DNA of 64,000 nucleotides from Chitinophagaceae bacterium UBA3961 (GCA_002385265.1 DGDD01000145.1:1-64000); one strand, 5' to 3'; shown: positions 17,535-26,805, counted from the stretch's first letter. The notes: generated from the sequence alone by a model not told the origin. Numbers and translations: made by a program.

Positions 17535-18920
17535 CTATTTCTTCTTCGCATCGAATAGTTGATCTTTTGAAACTACTTTCACAAGTTGACCGTCTTTCAG
17601 CAATTTACTTACAGTATTGTAAGGCGCCACTACCACCTCATCTTCTTTGGTTAATCCGCTGGTGATTTCGATGTAGTTGATGTCTTGAATATCTGTTTTC
17701 ACTTTTACTTTTTTCACTTTGCCATCTTTCTGAATAATGAACACTACTTCATCTAAATCGGCGCCCAAACTTTCTTTAGCAGCAGGTGCGCTTGCTTCGT
17801 CTGAACCCGGCGCTTTGTCGTCTTTCTTACCCGCTACATTATCAGTTCCTTTTTCACGAGTGGTAACAGCGTTGATCGGAACAGAGAGCACATCTTTTTT
17901 CGTTTTTGTTTGAATATCGGCGCTTGCATTCATTCCCGGGCGGAAAGGGAATTTCTTTTTAGCACCCGGCTCAAGCAAATCTTTGTAAGATTCAGGCAAC
18001 AAACGGATGTGTACTTTAAAGTTGGTAACATCGTTGGTGCTCAATGCAGAAGCTGCAGCTGATGCACTTCCGGTGCTAGAAGCAGCGATCTTTGTTACAA
18101 TGCCTTTGAATTTACGGTTATTGTATGCATCGATCTCTACTAAAGCAGAGTCACCAATTTTTACTTTTGGAATATCGTTCTCGCCAACGTCTACACGAAC
18201 TTCAATGATTCCCATATCGGCGATGCGCATCATTTCGGTACCTGCCATCATTGAGTTACCAACCACGCGTTCGCCTTTCTTTACGTTCAACAAAGAAACC
18301 ACGCCATCCATGGGGGCTACAACTGCCGTACGACTTAAATCTTTGTTCGCTCTTGCCAAACTGGCTTCTGCGCTCGATACTCCGGCTTGTCCGCTACGAA
18401 TACCTTGCAAAGCAGCATTGTAATTTGCTTTGGCAGCATTGAAGCTGTTTTCTGCTTGTTCGAATTCTGCTTTGGAAATTACTTTATCGTTTAGCAATTG
18501 CTTTTGACGCTCGTAGGTTTTTTGAGCCAATTCCAAAGCTGATTTCAAGCTTTCGAGTTGGGCCTTGCTGTTGTCAACGGCAGCTTGCTGTTGGTTTACT
18601 ACTGCAGAAGCCTGATCGCGTTGAGTGGTGTAGATATCGGCATAAATTTTTGCCAACACCTGACCTTTGCGTACGCTATCGCCTTCTTCTACTTGCAAGT
18701 CGATGATTTCACCGGAAATATCGGGACTTACTTTTACTTCAATTTCGGGATATACTTTACCACTGGCATTCACTGTTTCAATGATGGTGCGGATGGCTGC
18801 TTTTTCAATTGCCACTTTTGTACCTTCTTCTTTACCGATCACGCCGGCTGCTTTCAATCCGATCAAGGCAACAACAATGATCAGCAGTATAACAATGATC
18901 CAGACTAATTTCTTTTTCAT
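17535..18920 (-). CDS. HlyD/RND-type periplasmic adaptor (membrane fusion protein)
   Basis: A 461-aa protein with one N-terminal transmembrane helix (LVWIIVILLIIVVALIGLKA). The split lipoyl/beta-barrel adaptor domains include VNASGKVYPEIEVKVSPDIS and VEEGDSVRKGQVLAKI. A long alpha-helical hairpin (about residues 95-200) is rich in Gln/Ala/Ser, with TAVVAPMDGVVSLLNVKKGE at the return. Such adaptors bridge an inner-membrane pump to a TolC channel. It resembles MacA-type proteins. The TolC-family gene lies 29 nt upstream and is probably cotranscribed, but no MacB, RND or ABC pump is beside it. The C-terminus has a Lys/Asp/Ala-rich insertion around residue 370. The substrate is unknown. Confidence 0.9.
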   Translation of the reverse strand: MKKKLVWIIVILLIIVVALIGLKAAGVIGKEEGTKVAIEKAAIRTIIETVNASGKVYPEIEVKVSPDISGEIIDLQVEEGDSVRKGQVLAKIYADIYTTQRDQASAVVNQQQAAVDNSKAQLESLKSALELAQKTYERQKQLLNDKVISKAEFEQAENSFNAAKANYNAALQGIRSGQAGVSSAEASLARANKDLSRTAVVAPMDGVVSLLNVKKGERVVGNSMMAGTEMMRIADMGIIEVRVDVGENDIPKVKIGDSALVEIDAYNNRKFKGIVTKIAASSTGSASAAASALSTNDVTNFKVHIRLLPESYKDLLEPGAKKKFPFRPGMNASADIQTKTKKDVLSVPINAVTTREKGTDNVAGKKDDKAPGSDEASAPAAKESLGADLDEVVFIIQKDGKVKKVKVKTDIQDINYIEITSGLTKEDEVVVAPYNTVSKLLKDGQLVKVVSKDQLFDAKKK

Positions 18921-18949
18921 ACGATTTAAAATCGGTTTTATGGTGTTGG

Positions 18950-20386
18950 TTATAGTTTCAGTCCTTGTCCTTTATAGAACTCTAATAATTTCATTCGGAA
19001 CACGTAGTCTACTTGTGCGGAAGCTCTTTCCAATTTGGCACGCGTAAGGTTGTTCTGATTGGTAATATAATCGATGGTTGTAAGCAAGCCAAGATCATAG
19101 CGTTTTTGAGCAAACGAAAATGCTTTTTCTGCTGTTTCAACCGATTTGATGGTTGCGTAATAACGTTGTAAAGAGTTGGTAGCATTATTATAAGCCGCGT
19201 AGATATCTTGCTTCAAGGTTCTGTCTACTTGTTCTTTCGTTAGCTGCAAACTTTTTACTGTCAATTGATTTCTTTGATAGTTCAATTTAGCGGCTCCATT
19301 ATTAAAGATGGGAACGTTCAACTGAATACCTACGTTTTGACGGAAGTTATCAGAAATCTGAACTCCATAAGCAGTACGGCTAGTAGTGATGGATGTGTTT
19401 ACTTCCGGAGTGAGTACACTATAATCGGTTCCACTAACATTTACTTTTGCTGCTGTTGGAATATAATTACCAGTTGCGATAGAGGTTACTTTTGGAATCT
19501 TATTATTGGCATAGTTACTACCCAATGTTCCGAACATGCCGATAGAAGGATACATGGCGCTCTTAGTAGCGGCCAGGTACTTATTTGCGGCTTTGATACG
19601 GAGGTCGTTGATTTTTTGTTGAGGCAAATTGGTCAAGGCCAAGCTAAATACCACTTCAGGCTGAAGATCGTTTAGTGATTCCACCGGAATTTGATCGAGA
19701 GGTGGCATGGATACTTGAAAGGCTTGAGCAGCGTCGAGGTTGAGAACGGCTTTGAGGTTCAAGATATTGGTTTGAACAGTTGCCAAGGAGCTGATATAGG
19801 TGGCACTGTCGCGAGCTACTTGCGCTTCTGTTTCGGCAAGGTTTAATTCAGGTAGCGCGCCGGCATCAACTCGCTTTTTGGTGTTCATGTAGTTTTGTTG
19901 GCTTTGTTGCAAGGCCACTCGGCTTATATTGGCTTGTTCTTGAGAAACCAATATTTGGAGGTAGGCTACGGCTACATTCAAAGCAATGTCATTCTTCACT
20001 TTATCAATATTGGCAGACGCTGCCTGTGCATCGAAGCCGGCACCCGCAATATTGTTTTTTATTGAAAACCAGTTAAAAAGGGTAACCCCCGACTGCAAAC
20101 TGATACCTGAAGACAGGAGCTGTTGCTGGGTGAACTGGTTGGTAGTAGGGTCAATGGAACGACCGCTGTTTACACCACCGGAAACACTAAAGGTTAGAGA
20201 GGGGTATTGATTATACTGATTGGCTTTGAGCGTTAATTGGGCTCTACGGGCGTCAATGTCGGCTTGTTTTACCGAAATGTTGTTGGCAATGGCGTAGTCA
20301 ACGCAAGTTTTGAGGTCCCAAACTTCTTGTGCTTTGGCAAACGAAGCAATTAGTATAAGGTTTAGGCAGAATACAAAGTATTTCAT
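18950..20386 (-). CDS. TolC family outer-membrane efflux protein
   Basis: A 478-aa protein with a signal peptide (VFCLNLILIASFAKAQ) and the two OEP repeats typical of TolC: long helical segments (NISVKQADIDARRAQLTLK and AQKRYDLGLLTTIDYITNQN) separated by beta segments. It would form the trimeric outer-membrane channel of a tripartite exporter with the HlyD adaptor encoded 29 nt downstream. The ATG at 20386 is preceded by TACTTTTG at 20391-20398, so the transcript may start very near the start codon. The inner-membrane pump is not in the window. Confidence 0.92.
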   Translation of the reverse strand: MKYFVFCLNLILIASFAKAQEVWDLKTCVDYAIANNISVKQADIDARRAQLTLKANQYNQYPSLTFSVSGGVNSGRSIDPTTNQFTQQQLLSSGISLQSGVTLFNWFSIKNNIAGAGFDAQAASANIDKVKNDIALNVAVAYLQILVSQEQANISRVALQQSQQNYMNTKKRVDAGALPELNLAETEAQVARDSATYISSLATVQTNILNLKAVLNLDAAQAFQVSMPPLDQIPVESLNDLQPEVVFSLALTNLPQQKINDLRIKAANKYLAATKSAMYPSIGMFGTLGSNYANNKIPKVTSIATGNYIPTAAKVNVSGTDYSVLTPEVNTSITTSRTAYGVQISDNFRQNVGIQLNVPIFNNGAAKLNYQRNQLTVKSLQLTKEQVDRTLKQDIYAAYNNATNSLQRYYATIKSVETAEKAFSFAQKRYDLGLLTTIDYITNQNNLTRAKLERASAQVDYVFRMKLLEFYKGQGLKL

Positions 20387-20390
20387 AAAA

Positions 20391-20398
20391 CAAAAGTA
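20391..20398 (-). promoter_or_regulatory. -7 box (TACTTTTG) close to the tolC-like ATG
   Basis: A perfect TAnnTTTG match on the minus strand, only 4 nt upstream of ATG 20386. If used, the message would be leaderless or nearly so. Confidence 0.4.
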
Positions 20399-20458
20399 AT
20401 TCTAATACGAGCCTGCAGTCTTGAATTATGATAAACGGTCATAAAAATGTCACAAAAG

Positions 20459-21661
20459 TTAGCCTAGGTTGGCTTTGGCGAACGCTTGTTCCAGGTCTTG
20501 AATGAGGTAGTGGGGATCTTCTAGTCCTACATAAATTCTCACCATCTGATGTTCCCTATTACCCGGATCAAATTCATGATCGAATAATCCGGCGCATTTG
20601 GGGATGGCGAGGCTTTCATGACCACCCCAACTGACAGCCATCAATATATGACGCAAACTTTCGCAAAACGTTACAATTTGGGCGCGAGTTTTTGCTTTTA
20701 AAATGATGGTGATAAGCCCACAGGCGCCCGTCATTTGCTTTTTAGCCAGTTCGAACTGAGGAAAAGAGGCGTCAAAGGGAAAAATGAGTTCTGAAACGGC
20801 CGGGTGTTGTTTCAGTGAATCGAGTACGGTAAGGGTGGATGTGGTGATCCGCTCGAAGCGGGAAACGATGGTTCTAAGGCCACGAAGCATGAGGAAGGCA
20901 TTGAAGGGCTGCATGCCCGCTCCTGCTGTGTTGTATTCGCTGTCGAATATCTTTTTCATCATCGCTTTAGTGCCGGTGAGCACTCCGCCCAGGGTATCGC
21001 TGTGGCCGCTGATGTACTTGGTAGCGGTTTGCATGGCGAGGTCGATGCCCAGGGAAATGGGCTTTTGAAAAAGGGGCGAACAGTGGCTGTTGTCGATCAG
21101 TGTTACAATTCCACGTTCACGCGCAAATTGAGCAATTTCCTCCAGCGGCTGGAGGGTGAAATTCCAGCTATTGGGCGATTCGAGGTAGAAAAAAGTAGTG
21201 TTGGGGCGAGTGGCTGCCTTCCATTCTTCTATTGTTAGACCCGGAATATAGGATGTTGTAACTCCGAAACGAGGTAAGATGTTTTCGAACATTTTAAAGG
21301 CCCATGTATAGGGCTTTTGTACCGATACAATATGATCGCCGGCTTTTACATTGGCCAGCACACCGGCAAATACAGCAGCGGCCCCGTTGTTAAAAACAAG
21401 TGCATCCTCGGCTTCATCAAGGGCGGCGAGTTTCTTGCGAAGTATATCGACCGTGGGGTTGATACCACGCGAATAGAGGTAGGTGCTCATTTCATCTTGA
21501 AAAGCGGCCCGCAGTTCGTCCACTTTTTTAAAAGCGAAATTGCTGGTTTGAATGATGGGTGGAGCCACCGCATTGAAATAGTTTTCACGGTCTTCACCAA
21601 GTTCGTTGATGATGAAGGAGAGCGTGGCGGGGTTGTGGGTGAAAGGAAACACTGGAGTCAT
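20459..21661 (-). CDS. Cys/Met metabolism PLP-dependent enzyme (cystathionine gamma-synthase/lyase family)
   Basis: A 400-aa cytoplasmic fold-type I PLP enzyme. Seen are VAPPIIQTSNFAF, YLYSRGINPTVDILRKKLAALD, TLIDNSHCSPLFQKPISLGIDL and the PLP-lysine motif ATKYISGHSDTLGGVLTG (Lys215). The family catalyses beta/gamma-elimination or replacement on sulfur amino acids (cystathionine gamma-lyase, gamma-synthase or methionine gamma-lyase); sequence alone does not let me choose. An APC permease gene lies upstream on the same strand, but a module A repeat (21662-21702) separates the two, so cotranscription is uncertain. The ATG codon abuts that repeat. Confidence 0.88.
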   Translation of the reverse strand: MTPVFPFTHNPATLSFIINELGEDRENYFNAVAPPIIQTSNFAFKKVDELRAAFQDEMSTYLYSRGINPTVDILRKKLAALDEAEDALVFNNGAAAVFAGVLANVKAGDHIVSVQKPYTWAFKMFENILPRFGVTTSYIPGLTIEEWKAATRPNTTFFYLESPNSWNFTLQPLEEIAQFARERGIVTLIDNSHCSPLFQKPISLGIDLAMQTATKYISGHSDTLGGVLTGTKAMMKKIFDSEYNTAGAGMQPFNAFLMLRGLRTIVSRFERITTSTLTVLDSLKQHPAVSELIFPFDASFPQFELAKKQMTGACGLITIILKAKTRAQIVTFCESLRHILMAVSWGGHESLAIPKCAGLFDHEFDPGNREHQMVRIYVGLEDPHYLIQDLEQAFAKANLG

Positions 21662-21702
21662 TAATAATTAAGAATTAATAATTAATAATGGAACAGCCGG
21701 GT
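21662..21702. repeat. Single module A repeat at the start codon of the PLP enzyme gene
   Basis: The AT-rich 'taataattaagaattaataa' run followed by 'tggaacagccggg' lies in the 74-nt gap between the APC permease and the PLP enzyme gene, directly upstream of the latter's ATG. Confidence 0.7.
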
Positions 21703-21735
21703 TTTGTACGGTAAATTGAATGTAAAACATAAGAG

Positions 21736-23058
21736 TTATTTTCTTTTCTGAATTACTAAAAAATACAGGGCGAGGAATGCTAGAAAGACCACGGTTCCTA
21801 CGAGGGCCAAGTTCGGATTACTGAATGCGATAACGGTTCCAACAAACAAATAATTCACGATAAAAATGATGGGCATGATGGGATACCACTTCATTTTATA
21901 GATACCGGTATTATCGAGGTGTTGGGTTCTTTTTCTCAAGACGAAAATGGTAGCGGCGGAAGTGGCCATTCCGATAGAATCGAGGAAAATGCTAAAGCTT
22001 AGAATTTTATCGAAGGTGTCGGCGAAGAATAATACGATGATACAAATGCCGGCAAATACAGAGAGACTCACCGTAAGCACATCTTTCGTCGTATCTTTTT
22101 TCATGAAGGCTTTTGGAAGGATTCCGTCTTCACTCATGGCATACATCACTCTTGGGTTGCTCAGCAACAATACATTTACATAGGCCAATACTGCTACAAA
22201 CAGTAAAATTGAGGCTACGTAGCGTCCGGTTGGACCAAACATTTTTTCGGCAATAATGGCCGCAATTCCGGAAGTGCTTTTTAATTCTTCAAATCCAATG
22301 ATTTTGAAATAGGCGTAGGAGGCCGACATGTACAATCCAATGATCACCAATATTCCAATGAAGATGGCTCTTGGAACTGTTTTAGCAGGCTGATCAATTT
22401 CATCACCAAAATTGATCGACTGTTGATAGCCGCCGTAGGTAAAGGAGGTGGCTTTCAAGGCAATTCCAAACGAATATAAAATAGCAGACCATTGAACCGT
22501 TTCCAAAGATTTTGTAGGAAGCGGTGCTTGGTTGTAAAGTTCCGGAAAGAAGATCGAAGCAATGATCACCACCAACATCGAAATCTTGATCACCATTAAA
22601 ACGTTTTGGGTGCGTGAACTCATTCTAAGTCCCATGAGGTTTACTCCATAGAACAAGAGTACGGCACCCATAGCAATGAAAGACTTGGTGGTATCGCTTA
22701 CCCCTCCTTCCAATAATAAAGGTGAAATATATTCAGCACCAATAAGGGCCACACCCGAAAGGGAGGCGGCATTGGAAATAAGAATCACGCAATTAATCGC
22801 GAATGCGATGGAGGGATGGTATGCTGTTGAGAATATTTTGTAATAGCCGCCTGTAACCGGATATCGAGACCCAATTTCAGCATAAGTAAGCGCTCCGCAG
22901 AATGCTACAAATCCGCCCACGGCCCATGCTGCAAAAAAGATAGAGGGGCTAATAGCTGCTACGGCTGCATCTTTGGAAGTACGAAAGATTCCCATACCAA
23001 TCACCAGTCCAATTACGATCATGGTGAGGTCGAATAATTTGAGCTTGTTGGAATTCAT
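21736..23058 (-). CDS. APC superfamily amino acid permease
   Basis: A 440-aa inner-membrane transporter with about twelve hydrophobic helices. The first helix has the APC signature GLVIGMGIFRTSKDAA, and helix 2-3 has GALTYAEIGSRYPVTGGYY. Further segments such as YGGYQQSINFGDEIDQPAKTV match amino-acid permeases of the APC/LAT type. The cytoplasmic ends are short. The substrate cannot be told from sequence. The gene lies upstream of a sulfur-amino-acid PLP enzyme on the same strand, so uptake of an amino acid used by that enzyme is a possibility only. Confidence 0.9.
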   Translation of the reverse strand: MNSNKLKLFDLTMIVIGLVIGMGIFRTSKDAAVAAISPSIFFAAWAVGGFVAFCGALTYAEIGSRYPVTGGYYKIFSTAYHPSIAFAINCVILISNAASLSGVALIGAEYISPLLLEGGVSDTTKSFIAMGAVLLFYGVNLMGLRMSSRTQNVLMVIKISMLVVIIASIFFPELYNQAPLPTKSLETVQWSAILYSFGIALKATSFTYGGYQQSINFGDEIDQPAKTVPRAIFIGILVIIGLYMSASYAYFKIIGFEELKSTSGIAAIIAEKMFGPTGRYVASILLFVAVLAYVNVLLLSNPRVMYAMSEDGILPKAFMKKDTTKDVLTVSLSVFAGICIIVLFFADTFDKILSFSIFLDSIGMATSAATIFVLRKRTQHLDNTGIYKMKWYPIMPIIFIVNYLFVGTVIAFSNPNLALVGTVVFLAFLALYFLVIQKRK

Positions 23059-23069
23059 TTGGGGAAGAT

Positions 23070-23165
23070 AAATAATTTAATAATTAAGAATTAATAATTA
23101 ATAATGGAGGAGGTGAATAGCGAGGATAAGAGGAAGCGCTGCATTTACGCTGCGCCACTGCGGTA
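23070..23165. repeat. Repeat block: modules A-C-B (short)
   Basis: Between the permease and the TonB receptor gene: module A (taataattaagaattaataa), a short C-like 'gaggataagagg', and a reverse B ('tacgctgcgccactgcggta'). The usual gaacagccgg tail of A is replaced here by 'ggaggagg'. Confidence 0.55.
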
Positions 23166-23210
23166 AATATGACTTTGTGTATACGGTAATAATATTCCCT
23201 TGCTTTGAAC

Positions 23211-23218
23211 TAACTTTG
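23211..23218 (+). promoter_or_regulatory. -7 box (TAACTTTG) for the TonB-dependent receptor
   Basis: A perfect TAnnTTTG match ending 23 nt before ATG 23242. No -33 TTG at the expected spacing was found. Confidence 0.55.
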
Positions 23219-23241
23219 CCTTCCCAAAATGTAATTGACAA

Positions 23242-25284
23242 ATGAAGAAGATTGTAGTTGCCACGATAATGACGATGATGGCCGGTTCGGTGAGTGCACA
23301 ATTGAGTAGTTCAGATTCGGCACAGTCGTTAGACAAAGTAACCGTTACTGCCTTTGAACAAAACAGAAGATTGGTGGAAATACCCGCTTCTATTGCTCTT
23401 ATAAATAAAACACAATTGCAACGCTTCGCACCATTTAATGTGTTGCAAGCCTTCAATAGCTTACCGGGAGTACGAATGGAAGAGCGTTCGCCGGGTAGTT
23501 ACCGCATGAATATTCGAGGAAGTTCGCTTCGTTCTCCATTTGGCGTTCGCAATGTAAAAATCTATTACAACGATTTACCGTATACCACACCCGGAGGTGA
23601 TAGCTATTTTAATCAATTAGGATTCTACAATTTCAATACTGTTGAAATCATCAAAGGACCGGGCAGCAGCTTGTACGGTGCAGGAACCGGTGGCGTAATG
23701 CTGATCCGAAGTGATGATAAAATTGTAGGCAACAGTGTAACCTTAAGTGCCGCTGTTGGAAGCTATGGTACAAAGAATTTTCATTTGCAAGCCAAACTGG
23801 CTTCCGGAAATACACAACAAACCATCGATTATCAATCGCAGTATTCTGATGGCTACCGAGATCATACGGCCATGAACAGAGATGTGTTGAGTTGGCAATT
23901 GAAGCAAACAGGTGAGAAAGGACAATTCAATGCGCAGTTCTTATACAGCAATTTATACTATCAAACTCCGGGTGGATTGAATAAAAGAGAATTTGATTCG
24001 GCTTCAAAAATGGCTCGCCCAAATGCAGGTTTCATTCCCGGTGCAGAAACAGCAAAAGCAGCCATCTACCAAAAGACTTTTTATAGTGGCATGAGCTACA
24101 CTTATAAATTCAGTGAGTTGTTTCAACAAACAACAGCAATGTATGGCGCTTATACTCAGTTAAACAATCCGGGGATTTTCGCGTACAGCAGAGCCATTGA
24201 ACCACATTTTGGAGGAAGAACGGTTTTTCAATTTAAGCAAAAGGGATTCTCCGTGCATTTAGGTGCCGAAGTTCAACAAGGCTATTCAAATGCGAAAGCT
24301 TATTTGAACAATGCGGGCAACCCCACTACCCTTCAAACCGATGATGATATTGTGAACAGAACAGGCTTTGTTTTTGCACAAGCTACTGTTGATTTGAGCG
24401 AAGGATTGAGCATTACTGCGGGCGCCAGTTTGAATCAGTTGAAATTAAGTGTAACAAGACTGAGCACTAATCCCATTACTATAAAATCGAGAAAGTATTC
24501 GAATGAGTTTGCGCCGAGAATTGCGCTAATACAGAAATTTGGCTCCAACAGCATTTATGCGAGCGTTTCGAAGGGCTTCTCCCCTCCTACCAGTTCAGAA
24601 GTTTTACCATCGAGTGGTGTTATTAGTACAGATTTGGAAGCAGAAGAGGGTCTTAATTTTGAACTTGGAACGAAGGGTACTTATTTGCAAGATCGACTTT
24701 ATGTTGATGCGAGTGTGTTCTATTATAAATTGAAGAACGCTATTGTGGTAAGACGAGATACGCAGGGCAGAGACTATTTTGTAAACGCAGGAGCAACCAA
24801 TCAAAAGGGTCTTGAACTCTATAGTTCTTATGAGTTGTATAGAAATGTGAGCAAAACATCGGTTTTGAAAGTATGGACCACTTATCAATATTACCATTTC
24901 AAGTACAAAGACTTTGTAAAAGGTTCGGTTGACTATTCGGGTAAGTTTTTGCCGAGTGTTCCAAAACACAATCTATTAATTGGATTGGATGGCAACATGA
25001 AGAATGGTTTGTATGGTAATTTAACGTACCAATATATAGATACCATTCCGGTGAATGATGCGAACAGTGAAAAAGCGGCTGCTACTCATTTGATGAGTCT
25101 GAGAGCGGGGCTTCGCAAGAATCTTGGTAAGAGTTTGCGCATTGATTTTTATGTTGCGGGAGAGAATTTAACGGATAGCAAGTATTGCTTGGGATTTGAT
25201 TTGAATGCGAATGGAGGAAGGTATTATAATACGGCACCGGGGAGAATGTTGGTGGTTGGAGTGGAAATACGAATTAAGAATTAA
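23242..25284 (+). CDS. TonB-dependent outer-membrane receptor
   Basis: A 680-aa protein with a signal peptide (MTMMAGSVSAQ). The plug domain (about residues 35-150) shows VLQAFNSLPGVRMEER, MNIRGSSLRSPFGVRNVKIY and VEIIKGPGSSLYGAGTGGVML. A long beta-barrel follows, ending in the TonB-barrel style (AGENLTDSKYCLGFDLNANG ... GVEIRIKN). There is no N-terminal carboxypeptidase-like domain and no SusD partner, so it is a siderophore, metal or vitamin-type receptor rather than a polysaccharide SusC. Substrate unknown. The last codons and TAA are contributed by a repeat ('cgaattaagaattaag'). Confidence 0.92.
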   Translation: MKKIVVATIMTMMAGSVSAQLSSSDSAQSLDKVTVTAFEQNRRLVEIPASIALINKTQLQRFAPFNVLQAFNSLPGVRMEERSPGSYRMNIRGSSLRSPFGVRNVKIYYNDLPYTTPGGDSYFNQLGFYNFNTVEIIKGPGSSLYGAGTGGVMLIRSDDKIVGNSVTLSAAVGSYGTKNFHLQAKLASGNTQQTIDYQSQYSDGYRDHTAMNRDVLSWQLKQTGEKGQFNAQFLYSNLYYQTPGGLNKREFDSASKMARPNAGFIPGAETAKAAIYQKTFYSGMSYTYKFSELFQQTTAMYGAYTQLNNPGIFAYSRAIEPHFGGRTVFQFKQKGFSVHLGAEVQQGYSNAKAYLNNAGNPTTLQTDDDIVNRTGFVFAQATVDLSEGLSITAGASLNQLKLSVTRLSTNPITIKSRKYSNEFAPRIALIQKFGSNSIYASVSKGFSPPTSSEVLPSSGVISTDLEAEEGLNFELGTKGTYLQDRLYVDASVFYYKLKNAIVVRRDTQGRDYFVNAGATNQKGLELYSSYELYRNVSKTSVLKVWTTYQYYHFKYKDFVKGSVDYSGKFLPSVPKHNLLIGLDGNMKNGLYGNLTYQYIDTIPVNDANSEKAAATHLMSLRAGLRKNLGKSLRIDFYVAGENLTDSKYCLGFDLNANGGRYYNTAPGRMLVVGVEIRIKN

Positions 25285-25545
25285 GAGTTAAGAATTCACC
25301 GCAGGGGGCGCAAAGAGCGTGGAGTATTCGCGAAGATTGTTTGTTTTCTTTTACCGCGGCGGCGCAGCGAACGCAGCGTTAACACAGCGAATCCTTGCCC
25401 GAAGAATCTCCGCGGTGAATTATTTCACCACAGATATCCCAGATTAAAGCAGATTAACACAAATTAGCCCTTGATATTCAATCAACCTGACTGCCGGCTG
25501 TTTCATTATTAATTATTAATTCTTAATTATTAATTATTCGCTCCG
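25268..25545. repeat. Intergenic repeat block: modules A-B-B-D-A shared by two converging stop codons
   Basis: The block lies between the converging TonB receptor and cytochrome-like lipoprotein genes. It begins inside the receptor's last codons (attaagaattaag) and ends in a reverse module A (ctgccggctgtttcattatt, then attaattattaattc). That reverse A supplies the TAA stop of the gene at 25530. In between are B-type words (ccgcggcggcgcagcg, about 25353) and D (accacagatatccc ... agcagattaacac, about 25428-25470). Confidence 0.75.
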
Positions 25546-25889
25546 CCTTGCGAAACCCAGCACACGATTGCTTGTTTTTGGGATGCTGTTAAACTACTGC
25601 CTTTGGGCATTGAACCATTTGCTACGGCTGAGCTTATAGAGCCTTTGGCGGCACTAATTTGAGCATAGGTTGTAAGAGCGCCAGGTCCGTTGCTACTTCC
25701 AGAAGCATGACATCCTGCAATGGCGCAGCTTGCACTAATAATAGGACTCACTGTTGCAGAAAATGAAATGGTTGCACTGCAATCTGCTGGCGATGGAGTA
25801 GTCGTACTATTGGTGGTACTTGATGACTTACTACAAGCGAATAAAACTGTAAGCAACAACAAAGTGCTGCCAATGAAGAGCCTTTTCAT
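25530..25889 (-). CDS. Small c-type cytochrome-like lipoprotein
   Basis: A 119-aa protein with a lipobox (TVLFAC), a Ser/Thr-rich linker, and a C-terminal domain with SASCAIAGCHASG (a CxxxCH haem-binding-like motif) and a downstream MPKGSSLT that could give the distal Met ligand. It ends with QKQAIVCWVSQGG. Many Bacteroidota encode such lipoproteins with a CxxxCH rather than the standard CxxCH motif. Whether haem is bound is not shown here. The stop codon lies in repeat module A. It is followed by an outer-membrane protein gene on its upstream side, with no clear functional link. Confidence 0.7.
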   Translation of the reverse strand: MKRLFIGSTLLLLTVLFACSKSSSTTNSTTTPSPADCSATISFSATVSPIISASCAIAGCHASGSSNGPGALTTYAQISAAKGSISSAVANGSMPKGSSLTASQKQAIVCWVSQGGANN

Positions 25890-25949
25890 TTGGATGTATT
25901 TAGCGTTTGAATAATGTACGTTTACACAATCAAAAAGGTTTCCTTGCTA

Positions 25950-26696
25950 TTAAAATTTAGGGCATTTTATTCCTTTGGAACCAATGAAGCGGTATACAAT
26001 GCCGATAGATGTTGAATGATAGTAATCTTTCTGTCCGGAATTAGCGGCATCACTAAATCCGTCTAAATAATCTGTTACGGTAATTCGATAAGAAGTTTCT
26101 ACGGTAGCAGCCCATCGATCGTTGATTGAGTAACGCAGTCCCACTCCTATTGGAACAACAGGCAGTACACTTGGAGTTCGGTGAGTGGTATCTGTGGCGA
26201 GTCCGGATATAACAGTTGAGGATTCACCGAAATAAGAAGTATTGACACCTGACCAGTCGCGCTTAATATTAAGAAATGCGAGTGAAACTCCGGCGGTTAT
26301 GTATGGTGTTAGACGTGGTCGTTCAGAAGGTCGTAAGTTGGTTCCAAAAACATTGTATACCACCGAAGCTCCGAGTTCCCATACAGGTGTTGAAAATTTA
26401 AAATTTCTTTGTTGACGGTACTCGGGATGCGAATACAAAGATTCGTTTCCAACCAAACGCCCGTAACTGATATTGGCTCTTACAGAAAAAACATCGCTTA
26501 AGAGGCGGGCGCCGGAAAGACTAAAGCCTGGTCTAATTGTTTTTAAGGAACCAAAGCGGCCGGGCGTTAAATCGCCCTGATACACATAGCCTCCAACACT
26601 CAACCCTATTTCGTACTTAGGTATGGAAAATTGTGCAAATGATTGGCTACTAATTACGGACAAGAATACTACGGTAATTGGAAGGATTGTCTTCAT
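25950..26696 (-). CDS. Outer-membrane beta-barrel protein (OmpA-like barrel)
   Basis: A 248-aa protein with a signal peptide (VVFLSVISSQSFAQ) and alternating beta strands typical of an 8-stranded barrel: YEIGLSVGGYVYQGDLTPG, VWELGASVVYNVFGT, PYITAGVSLAFLNI, LPVVPIGVGLRYSI and SIGIVYRFIG. It resembles the DUF6089-type outer-membrane proteins of Bacteroidota and lacks the OmpA peptidoglycan-binding domain. The function is probably structural or unknown. It is transcribed alone or with the lipoprotein gene 60 nt downstream. Confidence 0.75.
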   Translation of the reverse strand: MKTILPITVVFLSVISSQSFAQFSIPKYEIGLSVGGYVYQGDLTPGRFGSLKTIRPGFSLSGARLLSDVFSVRANISYGRLVGNESLYSHPEYRQQRNFKFSTPVWELGASVVYNVFGTNLRPSERPRLTPYITAGVSLAFLNIKRDWSGVNTSYFGESSTVISGLATDTTHRTPSVLPVVPIGVGLRYSINDRWAATVETSYRITVTDYLDGFSDAANSGQKDYYHSTSIGIVYRFIGSKGIKCPKF

Positions 26697-26755
26697 ACTT
26701 ATTGGTTATGAGCGTTTAGTTCAAGCAATCCATTTTTTTCGTTCTATGTAAAAAA

Positions 26756-26805
26756 GAAGACTTCATCTGATACATCGAAGTGAGCGAGGTATCGGCGAAG
26801 TCTTC
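26756..26805. other. Long imperfect inverted repeat upstream of the beta-barrel gene
   Basis: GAAGACTTC (26756-26764) pairs with GAAGTCTTC (26797-26805), and internal GATAC/GTATC pairs extend the stem. It lies in the 340-nt gap between the beta-barrel gene (26696) and the LytTR gene (27037), 60 nt upstream of the barrel ATG. It could be a transcript hairpin or a protein site. The rest of the gap shows only a short AT-rich 'taagaattaagaattaatag' run and a hairpin at 27004-27018. Confidence 0.5.

Noticed and set aside
23242-25284. TonB receptor considered as SusC-like
   Set aside because: It is 680 aa long, lacks the N-terminal carboxypeptidase-like domain, and no susD follows.
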